Positions 8,213 through 17,113 of a DNA stretch of 64,000 bases are shown one piece after another. The notes beneath the pieces are model-generated. The model was not told the DNA's origin. It did not search any database and was given only the letters and a program-made list of their open reading frames with translations. The position numbers and the translations under genes are program-made. The stretch comes from Blastomonas fulva (GTDB lineage: Bacteria > Pseudomonadota > Alphaproteobacteria > Sphingomonadales > Sphingomonadaceae): positions 2,704,501 through 2,768,500 of the forward strand of contig NZ_CP020083.1 in assembly GCF_003431825.1 (NCBI RefSeq). Reading direction: 5' to 3'. The first letter of the stretch is position 1; each line of letters opens with the position of its first letter.

Positions 8213-8838
8213 TTATCCGGTTCTGGCGGCGGGGGCAGGAGTTTATCAAGCCATGCGGCCACCCACTGCATAGCCTCTTCGTGCCCTGCAGTGACTCCAA
8301 GTGCGGATTCCATGAACAGTGCACGTCCGATCCCGGCAAGGATGACGCTAAGCGCCTCGGGACTGCACCGCGTTGTTGACGCCAACTGCTCGCCCAGAAC
8401 CGTCTGGAACAGGTCAACCTGCCGATTGCGCATCGCCGTGCTGTGAGCCGCGACTTTCTCGCGGATTGCCGGGCGACGGATGGCCAGCGCCAGATATTCG
8501 ACCGACAATGCGGTGCGGCTGTCGTCGCAGAAAAAGCGCCACAATGCTCGCACCGGATCGCCTGTGGCGATTGCCCCCTCGATCATGCTGTCGCTTTGTG
8601 CAGCGCCGCGTTCGAACACGGCCAGCAGCAGATCGTCGGTGGTCGGGAAATAATAATGCACCAGCGATGGGTTTAGCCCGGCGTACATTGCCACTCTGCG
8701 GGTGCTGGCGGCGGCATAGCCCTCATCGCGTATCACCTGTTCGGCCGTGTCGACGATCAGCGCGCGTGTCTCCGACGTTTCGGCACCGACCCGCCGTTTG
8801 GCCGAGGCATTCGGCATCTGCTGTGTCGTTGCGTTCAT
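8209..8838 (-). CDS. TetR-family transcriptional regulator, 209 aa
   Basis: The N-terminal TetR DNA-binding domain runs TRALIVDTAEQVIRDEGYAA, then the recognition part RRVAMYAGLNPSLVHYYFPT. A divergent ligand-binding domain follows, ending in a proline-rich tail. It lies 7 nt after an SDR and 59 nt before the TauD pair, all on the minus strand. Matching palindromes (TGAAC-N4-GTTCA) sit directly downstream (8176) and at the head of the operon (10424). The simplest reading is an autoregulated local repressor of the SDR/TauD genes, released by a pathway metabolite. Activator function cannot be ruled out. Confidence 0.9.
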   Translation of the reverse strand: MNATTQQMPNASAKRRVGAETSETRALIVDTAEQVIRDEGYAAASTRRVAMYAGLNPSLVHYYFPTTDDLLLAVFERGAAQSDSMIEGAIATGDPVRALWRFFCDDSRTALSVEYLALAIRRPAIREKVAAHSTAMRNRQVDLFQTVLGEQLASTTRCSPEALSVILAGIGRALFMESALGVTAGHEEAMQWVAAWLDKLLPPPPEPDN

Positions 8839-8845
8839 GGCTGTC

Positions 8846-9646
8846 TCATCCTGCCTGGGTAGGCAGGCCGCTCATGGCTAGCCAGCCTCCATCATTGATG
8901 AAATTCGCACCCGTGGCAAAGCTCGACTCATCGCTCGCCAGAAACAGAGCCATGTTGGCCATTTCCAGCGGGTCCGCCATCCGGCCCATAACCCCCATGC
9001 GGTCGATGATGCTGTTCGATGTCGGCATGCCAGCCGTCTGCATTTCGGTACGCTGGTGCCGCGCCATCGGAGTTTCGGTTGCGCCCGGGCAGAGCGCGTT
9101 GACGCGGATTTTATGGCGGGCAAGCTCGACCGCCGCCACCTTGGTCAACCCCACCAACCCCGCCTTGGACGCGCAATAACCAGCCGAACTCGCTGCGATG
9201 AACGCGCCGATCGACGCGGTGTTGATGATCGATCCGCCGCCGGCCTCGATCATCCTGGGGGCCACGTGCTTGATCATCAACCATGGTCCCTTCAGATTGA
9301 CCTCGACCACCCGGTCAAATGCCGCCTCGTCTATCTTCAGGATGGACTGCTTGTTTTCCGTATCGGCACCGGCGTTGTTCAACAGGATATTGGGCAGGCC
9401 AAGCTCGCTGACGGTGCGGGCTACAATTCGCACCACATCGACGGTCCGGGTGACATCGGCGGCGATCGAAATAGCCTTGCCACCTTCTGCGGCCACCAGC
9501 GCCATCGTCTCGGCATTGGCGTCTTCTGACAGATCGATGCAGGCGACTGCGGCCCCGTGCCGGGCAAACAGCGCAGCCGCTGCCTGGCCCATGCCACCTG
9601 CGGTGCCTGTGATGATGGCAATCTTGCCTGCCAGCCGCATGTCCAT
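8846..9646 (-). CDS. SDR-family oxidoreductase, 266 aa
   Basis: Classical SDR with TGTAGGMGQ cofactor loop, LNNAG, catalytic Ser in NTASIGA and YCASK. The C-terminal FINDGGWLAM is typical of the FabG/3-alpha-hydroxysteroid-dehydrogenase-like group. It starts 6 nt after the upstream SDR ends. The ATG at 9646 is close to the AAGG site, and an ATG two codons downstream (9640) has better spacing. It lies second in the operon, just before the TetR gene. Substrate unknown, probably a secondary alcohol of a ring compound. Confidence 0.92.
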   Translation of the reverse strand: MDMRLAGKIAIITGTAGGMGQAAAALFARHGAAVACIDLSEDANAETMALVAAEGGKAISIAADVTRTVDVVRIVARTVSELGLPNILLNNAGADTENKQSILKIDEAAFDRVVEVNLKGPWLMIKHVAPRMIEAGGGSIINTASIGAFIAASSAGYCASKAGLVGLTKVAAVELARHKIRVNALCPGATETPMARHQRTEMQTAGMPTSNSIIDRMGVMGRMADPLEMANMALFLASDESSFATGANFINDGGWLAMSGLPTQAG

Positions 9647-9652
9647 CTGCCT

Positions 9653-10405
9653 TTAATGCGATCCCATGTACCGCCCGCCATTGGTGCTGATCGTCTGGCC
9701 GGTGATGTAGCTAGCCTCCTCCGAAGCTAGATAGGCAGCAGCAGCGGCTATGTCTTCGGGCTTGCCGATGCGCTTCATCGGCAGGGTCTGCGCAAAAGCT
9801 TCCGCATCAATCGGCGCGGCGCGCAGCATGGGGGTATCAATGAAGCCGGGGGGGATGATGTTGAAGGTCACGCCCGAGGCCGCGAACTCCAGCGCCAGCG
9901 CCTTGCTCATCCCCAACAGGCCGCCTTTGGACGACACGTAATGCCCCTGCGCCGGCGATCCGGTCTGAACCGAGGAAGAGGTGATGTTGATAACCCGGCC
10001 CCAGCCTGCCGCCAGCATGTCAGGCAGGCATTCCTTGGTCATCAGCCAGGGTCCGCGCAGGTTGATGCGGATCACCTTGTCGAACAACTCGTCATCGGTA
10101 TCGAGGAAAGGTGTGAACGGAGCGATGCCGGCGTTGTTCACCAGGATTGCGATAGGACCAAGCTCGGCGCGCGTGCGGTCTGCGGCTGCCTTGATTGCCG
10201 CCTTGTCCGAGCAGTCCACATCAATAGCGAGTGCAGTTCCCCCAGCATCGCGAACATGCTGCGCGGTTTCCTCGGCGCCTGCAGCGTTGATGTCCCAGAT
10301 CGCCACCTTGGCCGTATCCTCTGCCAGACGCAGCGCGATGGCTCTTCCGATGCCCGATCCTGCACCCGTTACCACCGCTACCCGCCCTTGAAGCGATCGT
10401 GTCAT
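9653..10405 (-). CDS. SDR-family oxidoreductase, 250 aa
   Basis: Classical 250-residue SDR: TGAGSGIGR cofactor motif, NNAG, catalytic Ser in NITSSSV and YVSSK, and PPGFIDTPM after it. The ATG at 10405 has AGAGGAAG upstream. It is the first gene of the leftward operon, 18 nt from a palindrome that matches the one before the TauD genes. Best family fit is 3-oxoacyl-ACP reductase-like or cyclohexanol/borneol dehydrogenase-like; sequence alone does not decide. Confidence 0.92.
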   Translation of the reverse strand: MTRSLQGRVAVVTGAGSGIGRAIALRLAEDTAKVAIWDINAAGAEETAQHVRDAGGTALAIDVDCSDKAAIKAAADRTRAELGPIAILVNNAGIAPFTPFLDTDDELFDKVIRINLRGPWLMTKECLPDMLAAGWGRVINITSSSVQTGSPAQGHYVSSKGGLLGMSKALALEFAASGVTFNIIPPGFIDTPMLRAAPIDAEAFAQTLPMKRIGKPEDIAAAAAYLASEEASYITGQTISTNGGRYMGSH

Positions 10406-10423
10406 CCGTCTTCCTCTCAATGT

Positions 10424-10460
10424 TTGAACCTGTGTTCAATATGCCAGGCATCAATGTCAA
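10424..10460 (-). promoter_or_regulatory. Predicted promoter with TetR-type operator (site 2)
   Basis: Perfect palindrome TTGAAC-acag-GTTCAA on the minus strand (10424-10439), preceded 16 nt upstream by the -35 hexamer TTGACA (10460-10455). This repeats the architecture at 8176-8212, with shared core TGAAC-N4-GTTCA. It heads the SDR-SDR-TetR genes and may also affect the divergent CoA-transferase at 10585. A short GC hairpin (10503-10525) lies in that gene's leader. Confidence 0.6.
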
Positions 10461-10584
10461 CGCGGGCATGGTAGCTGTCAGGTGCGCGACGGCACCTATC
10501 GCGCCCGCGATAGCGTAGCGCGGGCCTGACGGTGTCGCCCGGGATTTGGTAGATCGCATCCGAACCTTCGAGATGGAATTTCAA

Positions 10585-11817
10585 ATGAGCGCAGCGCTAC
10601 AGGGTATTCGGGTGATCGACATGAGCAGGGTGTTTGCCGCACCGGTCGGTGCGCAGATCCTTGGCGATCTTGGCGCCGACGTCATCAAGGTCGAGCGGCC
10701 CGGCACCGGCGACGACGGCCGTGGCTATGGCACCGCCTGGGTCGAGGGCAGGGACGGCATCGAGACGCGGCAGTCGAGCTTCTTCACCGTCGCCAACCGC
10801 AACAAGCGCTCGATAACGGTCAATCACAGCAAGCCGGAAGGCCAGGACATCATTCGCGCGCTGGTAGAGGATGCCGATGTCCTGATCGAGAATTTCAAGG
10901 TCGGCGACCTCAAGCGTTTCGGTCTGGATTACGAAAGCCTCAAGGCGATCAATCCCCGCCTCATCTATTGCTCGGTGACGGGTTTCGGGCAGACCGGACC
11001 GATGGCGGCGCTGCCGGGATATGACGGCCTGTTTCAGGCCACTGGCGGGATGATGGCGGTGACCGGCATACCCGATGGCAAGCCGGGGGCAGGGCCGCTG
11101 AAGGCCGGACCCAGCCTCGTCGACTTCGTCACTGGCCACAACACCGCTCTCGCGATCATGGCTGCGCTGATCCACCGTGGAACCACCGGCGAGGGCCAGT
11201 ATATCGACATCGCCCTGCTCGATACCTCGGTCGCAATGGTCAGCCATATCATGCAGGATTATCTGATCAGCGGCTTTCCTCCTCCACGCCTGGGCAATGG
11301 CGGCAATGGCGGCGGCCCTGCCGACCTGATCACCGCGAGCGACGGGATCGTCTATCTCACCGCGGGCACAGACGAGCATTACCGCAGGCTCACCGTGCTC
11401 ATGGAGCAGCCCGAGCTGTTCACCGATCCACGCTTCGACACCAACTTCAAGCGCGGCCGCACCGGGCAGGCGGAACTGATCGACATAATCTGCCGGTGGA
11501 GCAGCCGGTTCAGCGTGGGCGATCTGCTGGCCATGCTCGATGGGGCAGGCATTCCGGCAGCCAAGTACAATGAACTCGCCCAGGTTTGGGATGAACCGCA
11601 GGTCCAGCATCGCAACCTGCGTGCGACGACTCCGCATCCCTGGGCCAAGGCAGGATCGGTTGACCTGATCGCCAGTCCGTTGGCGCAGATGTCGGCTTCC
11701 CCCGCCACCATCCGCCGCCCGCCACCGATGCTGGGCGAGCACAACGCCGATGTGCTGGCCGAACTCGGCTACACAGCTGACCGTATCGATCGGCTCAAGA
11801 CCGACGGGATCGTTTGA
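10585..11817 (+). CDS. CaiB/BaiF family CoA-transferase, 410 aa
   Basis: Class III CoA-transferase moving CoA from one acid to another via an enzyme-bound aspartyl intermediate. Landmarks: the N-terminal VIDMSRVFAAPVGAQILGD and LGADVIKVERP; the nucleotide-handling NRNKRSITVN; and VTGFGQTGP with PGYDGLFQATGG. Length is normal. The ATG at 10585 is chosen; ATG at 10573 and TTG at 10546 are possible. It is divergent from the SDR/TetR operon and followed by Rieske B. It likely activates a carboxylic acid intermediate with CoA; donor and acceptor are unknown. Confidence 0.92.
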   Translation: MSAALQGIRVIDMSRVFAAPVGAQILGDLGADVIKVERPGTGDDGRGYGTAWVEGRDGIETRQSSFFTVANRNKRSITVNHSKPEGQDIIRALVEDADVLIENFKVGDLKRFGLDYESLKAINPRLIYCSVTGFGQTGPMAALPGYDGLFQATGGMMAVTGIPDGKPGAGPLKAGPSLVDFVTGHNTALAIMAALIHRGTTGEGQYIDIALLDTSVAMVSHIMQDYLISGFPPPRLGNGGNGGGPADLITASDGIVYLTAGTDEHYRRLTVLMEQPELFTDPRFDTNFKRGRTGQAELIDIICRWSSRFSVGDLLAMLDGAGIPAAKYNELAQVWDEPQVQHRNLRATTPHPWAKAGSVDLIASPLAQMSASPATIRRPPPMLGEHNADVLAELGYTADRIDRLKTDGIV

Positions 11818-11913
11818 ACCTTCATCGCTCCGGCGCTTAAAGCCGCGTGCTGTTGCGTGTGCCGGGTGAGCGGCTAATCCTTGCGTCAAATGACCGATGG
11901 AGAGAGGTGTATC

Positions 11914-13311
11914 ATGGCCGAGGCCGACCCCAAGCTGCCGATTCCGTTCAAGGTGGTCGAAGCGGACCGCATCCCATCGCAACGCTATTACGACGAAGCA
12001 TTCTACAAGCTTGAGTGCGAAAACCTTTGGCCGCACGTTTGGCAGATGGCCTGCCGGACAGAGCAGCTGCCCAATGTCGGCGACTGGATCGAGTATTCGA
12101 ATCTCGGCCAGTCGGTCATTGTCGTGCGCACCAGCAAAGGCATCCGGGCATTCCATAACGCCTGCCGCCATCGCGGTTTGCCCCTGACCGAGGCGGGCGG
12201 GCATGGCAACTGCAAGACTGCGGGGTTCATCTGCCCGTTCCATGGCTGGCGCTGGAACATCGAGGGCAAGAACACCTTCGTCTATGGCCGCCATCTGTTC
12301 GAGGAGCGCCAGCTCGACGAGGCGGATCTTGCGCTCAGGCCCTGTCGTCACGAAGAGGCAATCGGATGCGTGTTCATCAACTTCGATGACGACGCACCCA
12401 GCTTCGCCGATACCATCGGCCCGGTGCTCGGCCGGTTGGAAAAGCGCGGGCATAGCAACCAGCGCGCAGAATGGTGGTATGCGACCGAGCTTCCCGCCAA
12501 CTGGAAGACCGCGATGGAGGCCTTCATGGAAGGCTATCACGTCATGCGCACCCACCCGCAGCTGCAACAGGCAGCCCCCATGCTCTACAACATGATGTAT
12601 GGCATGGACACCGGCGGCATCGGTGTGCCGATGAACCCCAATCTTTCGATCAAGGACAACATCCAGGCGCAGATCAAGCATCTGGGACTGCTGAGCGAGG
12701 GCATGTCCGGCATGGTGCATGAAAAGGAGGTGGCAATCGCCCGTCAGCTTGCCGATGTTCCGCTGCCCGAGGACCCGCAACAGGCGCTGATGACGTGGTT
12801 CGGCATCGTCCAGCACCAGATCCACGAGCAATTGACCGCGCGCGGTGAAAACGTGCCCGATCTCAACGCGCTGGCAGTGTCCGATCCGCTGAACGCGGTC
12901 GAGTTCCTGTTCCCGCACTATTTCCTGCTGCCGTTCTTCACCAGCACATCGGCTTATCGCATTCGTCCGACAGGGCCCGAAAGCTGCATCTTCGAGATTT
13001 GGTCGCTCACCCATTTCGCGCCCGGCGAAGATCCCGAGCCTGTCATGGAACCCACCGTGCTGCCCTATGACAGCGACCTGTTTCCGCCGATCCCGCGCCA
13101 GGATTATTCGAATATCCCGATCCAGCAAAAGGGGCTGCACGCCAAGGGGTTCGACTTCATGCGGCTGTCGAGCACCATCGAAGGGCTGATCAGCAACTAC
13201 AACCGCATCATCGACGGTCACCTGGAGGGCAAGCCAGCCGACAGGCTGGCCTCGGCAACGCACACGCTGGGCGGCAATTTCGATGGCAGGATTCACGACT
13301 ATGACTTCTGA
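11914..13311 (+). CDS. Rieske non-haem iron oxygenase, alpha subunit (Rieske B), 465 aa
   Basis: Ring-hydroxylating oxygenase large subunit. Rieske ligands are Cys84/His86 (CRHRG) and Cys107/His110 (CPFHGW). The mononuclear iron ligands are His209 and His214 (YHVMRTH) with Asp in RQDYSNI. It is distinct from Rieske A and C, which share more with each other: the middle third differs and it lacks their C-terminal FMGTG/FMGAG ending. The start has GAGAGG 6 nt upstream. The last 11 nt overlap the following SDR, which could oxidise the hydroxylated product (inference). No electron-transfer partners lie nearby. Confidence 0.93.
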   Translation: MAEADPKLPIPFKVVEADRIPSQRYYDEAFYKLECENLWPHVWQMACRTEQLPNVGDWIEYSNLGQSVIVVRTSKGIRAFHNACRHRGLPLTEAGGHGNCKTAGFICPFHGWRWNIEGKNTFVYGRHLFEERQLDEADLALRPCRHEEAIGCVFINFDDDAPSFADTIGPVLGRLEKRGHSNQRAEWWYATELPANWKTAMEAFMEGYHVMRTHPQLQQAAPMLYNMMYGMDTGGIGVPMNPNLSIKDNIQAQIKHLGLLSEGMSGMVHEKEVAIARQLADVPLPEDPQQALMTWFGIVQHQIHEQLTARGENVPDLNALAVSDPLNAVEFLFPHYFLLPFFTSTSAYRIRPTGPESCIFEIWSLTHFAPGEDPEPVMEPTVLPYDSDLFPPIPRQDYSNIPIQQKGLHAKGFDFMRLSSTIEGLISNYNRIIDGHLEGKPADRLASATHTLGGNFDGRIHDYDF

Positions 13312-14089
13312 CAGACAGGTCGCGATCATCACCGGAGCCGGCAGCGGGATCGGGCTGGAGACGGCGCGGATGCTGCATGGCCAAGGCATGGCGGTTGTCG
13401 GCGTGGGGCGGAACCCCGAAAAGCTGGCGGCGCTGAAAGAGGCGATTGCGGATCCCGCCCGCCTCGCGACGATCGCGGTCGACATCGCCGCCGATGCTGC
13501 ACCGCAGGCGATCGTGCAGCTCGCGCTCGACCGCTTTGGCCGTATCGATTTTCTGATCAACAATGCGGGGCTTGGCAGCCCCAAGCCGCTCGATGAGACC
13601 GATGATGCGATGCTCGACGAGTTTCTGGGCGTCATGCTGCGCGCGCCGTTTCGCCTGTGCCGCGAGGCGATCGGGCACATGAAGCCGGGTTCCGGCGTGG
13701 TCAACGTGACCTCGACCTTCGCGATGATCGGCGGAAAGCGGGGAGGGGCCTATTCCGCCGCGAAGGGAGGCCTCAAGTCCCTGACCGAGCACATGGCCTG
13801 CGAATATGGTCCGCGCGGTATCCGCTCCAATTGCGTCGCGCCAGGCGTGACGATGACCGACATGGTGCGCCACCGCTTCGAGGACGAGACCTTTCGCCGC
13901 GTCAACATTGAAACCACGCCCTACCCGCGATTGAGCGAGGTCGAGGACGTCGCCAGCACCATCGCCTTTCTGTGCTCGCCTGGCGGGGAGATGATCAACG
14001 GGCAGACGATCACCGTCGATGGCGGCTGGACCAAGACCAAGTATCTCTCGCCGCGCGTCCTCAATTCGGTGTGGAGCGACCCCGAATAA
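13301..14089 (+). CDS. SDR-family oxidoreductase, 262 aa
   Basis: Classical SDR: TGAGSGIG, NNAGLGSP, catalytic Ser in NVTSTFAM and YSAAK, and the C-terminal VDGGWTK. The ATG at 13301 overlaps the Rieske B stop by 11 nt, which suggests translational coupling. By position it is a candidate dehydrogenase for the Rieske product, for example an alcohol or cis-dihydrodiol. The family match does not separate these options. Confidence 0.92.
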   Translation: MTSDRQVAIITGAGSGIGLETARMLHGQGMAVVGVGRNPEKLAALKEAIADPARLATIAVDIAADAAPQAIVQLALDRFGRIDFLINNAGLGSPKPLDETDDAMLDEFLGVMLRAPFRLCREAIGHMKPGSGVVNVTSTFAMIGGKRGGAYSAAKGGLKSLTEHMACEYGPRGIRSNCVAPGVTMTDMVRHRFEDETFRRVNIETTPYPRLSEVEDVASTIAFLCSPGGEMINGQTITVDGGWTKTKYLSPRVLNSVWSDPE

Positions 14090-14093
14090 GCCG

Positions 14094-14113
14094 ATCACCG
14101 CTGCAGCGATGAT
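14094..14113. repeat. 20-bp near-perfect palindrome between SDR and amidohydrolase
   Basis: The spacer holds ATCA-c-CGCTGCAGCG-a-TGAT, symmetric apart from one c/a pair, about 70 nt before the amidohydrolase start. It could be an operator or a processing hairpin. There is no T-run, so it does not look like an intrinsic terminator. Confidence 0.4.
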
Positions 14114-14184
14114 TTGTGCCTTCGGTTGCCCCGCTTCGCCATCCCTGCGAAAAACCAGGTCAAGGATTCACCCGGAGAACACCC

Positions 14185-15453
14185 ATGGCTACCACCGACA
14201 AGCAGGACATTGCGGAGAACGCGCGCAAGTACTGGTCCGCCGAAGGATACACTGAAGGCGGCGTGATCCGCGAAGTCGATTATGCGTCGCAGTCCGGCGG
14301 GCTGCACCCCTCGCTGGCGGGGATCAAGATCGTCGATACCGATACACATATCACCGAGGCCCCGGACCTGTTCACTAGCCGTGCGCCTGCGAAGTACAAG
14401 GACAAGGTCCCCCATGTCCGCCTCGACAAGGATGGCGTCGAGCGCTGGTATGTCGGTGACCGCAATTTCGGATCGATGGGCGGCAACGTCATCCGCGCCG
14501 ACAACAACAAGTTGCTGGGACGGCTGGCTTTCCCCAAGCTCGAACAGGCGCATCCGGGCGGCCACCTGATGAAGGAGCGGCTGCAGGCGATGGATGACAT
14601 GGGCGTCTATGCCCAGATCTGTTACCAGAATTCCGGCGTGACGCAGGCTGGATCGCTGATGAGCCTGGGCGATCCCGATCTGGCGCTCAACATCGTCAAG
14701 ATCTTCAACGATGCTTCGATGGAATATATGGAAGATTCCGGCCACAGGATCTTCAATATGGGTCATCTTCCGTTCTGGGATCCCCAGGAGCTGATGGCCG
14801 AGGCAAAGCGGTGCATCGATGGCGGCATTCGCGGCTTCGTACTGCCCGATACCCCCGAGCGCGTCGGCGTGCCGAGCTTTCTTCACGACTACTGGACACC
14901 GTTTCTGGAGTTGTGCGACGCCACGGGCACGCCGATCAATTTCCACCTCAACAGCGCGGTCGATCCCAACACCATCACCTGGGACGGTTTCGGCTTCGAA
15001 CAGACGCTGGCGGTGGTCGCGACGATGTTCTCGATCGGCAATGCTGCCACGCTGGGCAACTGGATGGTATCAGGGCGGCTCGATCGTCACCCGGGCCTCA
15101 AGATCGGACTGATCGAGAGCGGTATGGGCTGGCTTCCGTTCGCGATCGAGGCGCTGGAGCACCAGTTCGACGAGATGCTGCCCAGCAAGAAGGGCATGCT
15201 GAACAAGCGGCCATGGGACTATTTCCGCGACCATTTCTTCTGCACCTTCTGGTTCGAGAAGGTCGGCCCCAAGCTGCTGCTGGAAACTATCGGCGTCGAC
15301 AATGTGATGTTCGAAACCGACTTCCCGCATCCCACGTCGCTGTATCCCGGCGTCCAGGCCCATATCGTCGATGTGCTGGGCGGCTATGACTTTGTGACCA
15401 AGAAGAAGGTGCTTCAGGACAACGCGACGCGGATGTACCGCCTGCCGTTCTGA
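14185..15453 (+). CDS. Amidohydrolase-superfamily protein (COG2159-like, decarboxylase/hydrolase), 422 aa
   Basis: Metal-dependent TIM-barrel protein of the amidohydrolase-2 family, which includes gamma-resorcylate, ACMS and related non-oxidative decarboxylases as well as hydrolases. The first metal motif is DTDTH (Asp51, Asp53, His55) rather than a canonical HxH. Later ligands are expected at INFHLNS and FETDFPHP. The start has GGAG 8 nt upstream. It follows Rieske B and the SDR in the same direction, so it may cleave or decarboxylate an oxidised ring product. Substrate unknown. Confidence 0.88.
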   Translation: MATTDKQDIAENARKYWSAEGYTEGGVIREVDYASQSGGLHPSLAGIKIVDTDTHITEAPDLFTSRAPAKYKDKVPHVRLDKDGVERWYVGDRNFGSMGGNVIRADNNKLLGRLAFPKLEQAHPGGHLMKERLQAMDDMGVYAQICYQNSGVTQAGSLMSLGDPDLALNIVKIFNDASMEYMEDSGHRIFNMGHLPFWDPQELMAEAKRCIDGGIRGFVLPDTPERVGVPSFLHDYWTPFLELCDATGTPINFHLNSAVDPNTITWDGFGFEQTLAVVATMFSIGNAATLGNWMVSGRLDRHPGLKIGLIESGMGWLPFAIEALEHQFDEMLPSKKGMLNKRPWDYFRDHFFCTFWFEKVGPKLLLETIGVDNVMFETDFPHPTSLYPGVQAHIVDVLGGYDFVTKKKVLQDNATRMYRLPF

Positions 15454-15495
15454 CGCGGCGTTCCACTGCCGGAGCGGGCGCGGCCGGGCAGGCGC

Positions 15496-17091
15496 CTAGC
15501 CCGCCCGGATCGCCATCACGCTGCCCTCCGCGTCGGCGGAGAGGTAGAGCGTTCCGTCTACCCCGGCTGCGATGCCCGCGAAGTTGATCATCGGGCCGGA
15601 CATGTCGCCGATTGGGCCCAGGAAGGGCAGGGCGACGCACCCCGGGGGCGGACCGACTGGCAGGCGGCTGGCGATAACGGTGCGATTGTCACCGGCAAGA
15701 TCGCACCGGATCAGCGATTTTGCGATCGTATCGACCACATGGAGCCTGCCACCGCTGATGCAAAGTCCTTCCGGGCGCTCAAGCCCGTCCAGCACCGTCT
15801 CGCATCCGCCGCAACTCAGCTTGAGCACCCGTCCGGCACCCGCCTCTGCAACATAGACCGCGCCGCTCCCATCGACAGCAATACCCATGGGCCGGTCCAG
15901 ACCAGCAGCAAGCTCGGTGGTGGTGCCGTTCTCTGCGCTCAGCACTCTGCCGGTGCCGTATTCGGCGTAAATCACCGCATCGCCACAGATGGCAACATCC
16001 ATCAGCTGGTCATGGCCGATGGTGATCCATTCGATCGCGCCGTCCGCCGGAGAGAAGCGGGCGACCCCGCCCATGCCGGTGGTGAAAATCCATTCGCCCG
16101 GCTTGCTTCCTCTGCAAACGCCGCGGACGTATCCGGGGCCATTATGGGTGAACAGCATGAAGGCGAGATCGAGACTGCCAGCATGGGTCAGCGTGTACGA
16201 AAAGCCGCCATCGGCGACCATCAGGCATCCGTCGTCACCCACCGCCAGCCCCAGCGGCCATTGCAGCGCGCGCGGAATGACCGATCGCGTTTGCCCTGGT
16301 GCGATGATTTCGGTGATCTCGCCGGGAATCGACGAGACGAAAATGCGGTCGCCTAGAAAAGTCACGTTGTCTAGGCCGGGACCAAGCTCGGCCAGAACCT
16401 CACGGCTGCCACTCACCGGATCGATGCGCAGGACCTGGCCCGACATCACCTGCGTCGTGACGATGCGGCCCTTGCTGTCGAACTTTACCGAGTCGGGAAC
16501 GCCAAGGTCACCTGCGACGACCTGATGCTCGCCGGTTGCCAGATCGATCGCCCAGATTTCGTTTGCCCCCATGATCGGCGCGTAGAGCCGTCCATCCGGG
16601 CCAACCTCGAACGCGTTGGCCATCGGGACATCGGCCTTGATGATGCGCGGCGCGCCGCCGTTGCGGTCAAGCTCCATGATGCGCGCACCCATGCGGCATT
16701 CGCCCGCGATCAATCGCCCCTGATGCCAGGTGATCGGATTGGCGACCGGCATGTCGCCCTGAATGATCGAAACCTGACCAGCGGGCGTGCGCATGCTGAC
16801 GCGGCCCTCGGTGATCTCGGTGCAATACAGGTTGCCTGCCTCGTCGAACACCAGATCGTCCGGTGCGACGATGTCGCCGCCGATCGGGCTGATGACCTCG
16901 ATTGCGCCGCTGTCGGGATCGACCGCGCTGATCAGGCTGCCCGGCACCTGTGCCACCCAGATGCGGCCATCGGCCGCCGCGCGGATGCCGTTTGCGCCAT
17001 GCAGGCGGCTGGCGGGGGTCAGGCGCGAGCATGTCCAGCCTTCTGCCATGATGGCAGGAGTACCGGAATAGCGGCTCATCGTGCCGGTCAT
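15496..17091 (-). CDS. SMP-30/NHL-like beta-propeller protein, 531 aa
   Basis: The sequence is built from repeated blade-like units such as GRIWVAQVPG, GNLYCTEITEGRV, GRLYAPIMGANEIWAID, GCLMVADGG and GAVYVAEAGAGRVLKL. These match the SMP-30/gluconolactonase/NHL six-blade propeller style. At 531 residues it is close to two SMP-30 domains (about 290 each), so it may be a double propeller. No signal peptide is seen. The ATG at 17091 has AAGGAG upstream. It lies 22 nt after the aldehyde dehydrogenase on the minus strand. A lactonase role is possible, for example on lactones from a BVMO, but unproven. Confidence 0.8.
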   Translation of the reverse strand: MTGTMSRYSGTPAIMAEGWTCSRLTPASRLHGANGIRAAADGRIWVAQVPGSLISAVDPDSGAIEVISPIGGDIVAPDDLVFDEAGNLYCTEITEGRVSMRTPAGQVSIIQGDMPVANPITWHQGRLIAGECRMGARIMELDRNGGAPRIIKADVPMANAFEVGPDGRLYAPIMGANEIWAIDLATGEHQVVAGDLGVPDSVKFDSKGRIVTTQVMSGQVLRIDPVSGSREVLAELGPGLDNVTFLGDRIFVSSIPGEITEIIAPGQTRSVIPRALQWPLGLAVGDDGCLMVADGGFSYTLTHAGSLDLAFMLFTHNGPGYVRGVCRGSKPGEWIFTTGMGGVARFSPADGAIEWITIGHDQLMDVAICGDAVIYAEYGTGRVLSAENGTTTELAAGLDRPMGIAVDGSGAVYVAEAGAGRVLKLSCGGCETVLDGLERPEGLCISGGRLHVVDTIAKSLIRCDLAGDNRTVIASRLPVGPPPGCVALPFLGPIGDMSGPMINFAGIAAGVDGTLYLSADAEGSVMAIRAG

Positions 17092-17113
17092 GCGAGCTCT
17101 CCTTCTGGCGGCA

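Noticed and set aside
10503..10525. GC hairpin GCCCGCG/CGCGGGC as a terminator or riboswitch
   Set aside because: No T-run, short stem and no conserved riboswitch features; probably chance in GC-rich leader sequence.
10597..13704. Very long (over 1000 codons) open frame on the minus strand
   Set aside because: It lies opposite the CoA-transferase and Rieske B, whose motifs are intact; the antisense product has no domain-like pattern and reflects GC-rich codon bias.
15454..15495. Terminator in the convergent gap after the amidohydrolase
   Set aside because: Only a bulged GC stem without a T-run can be drawn; not strong enough to list.
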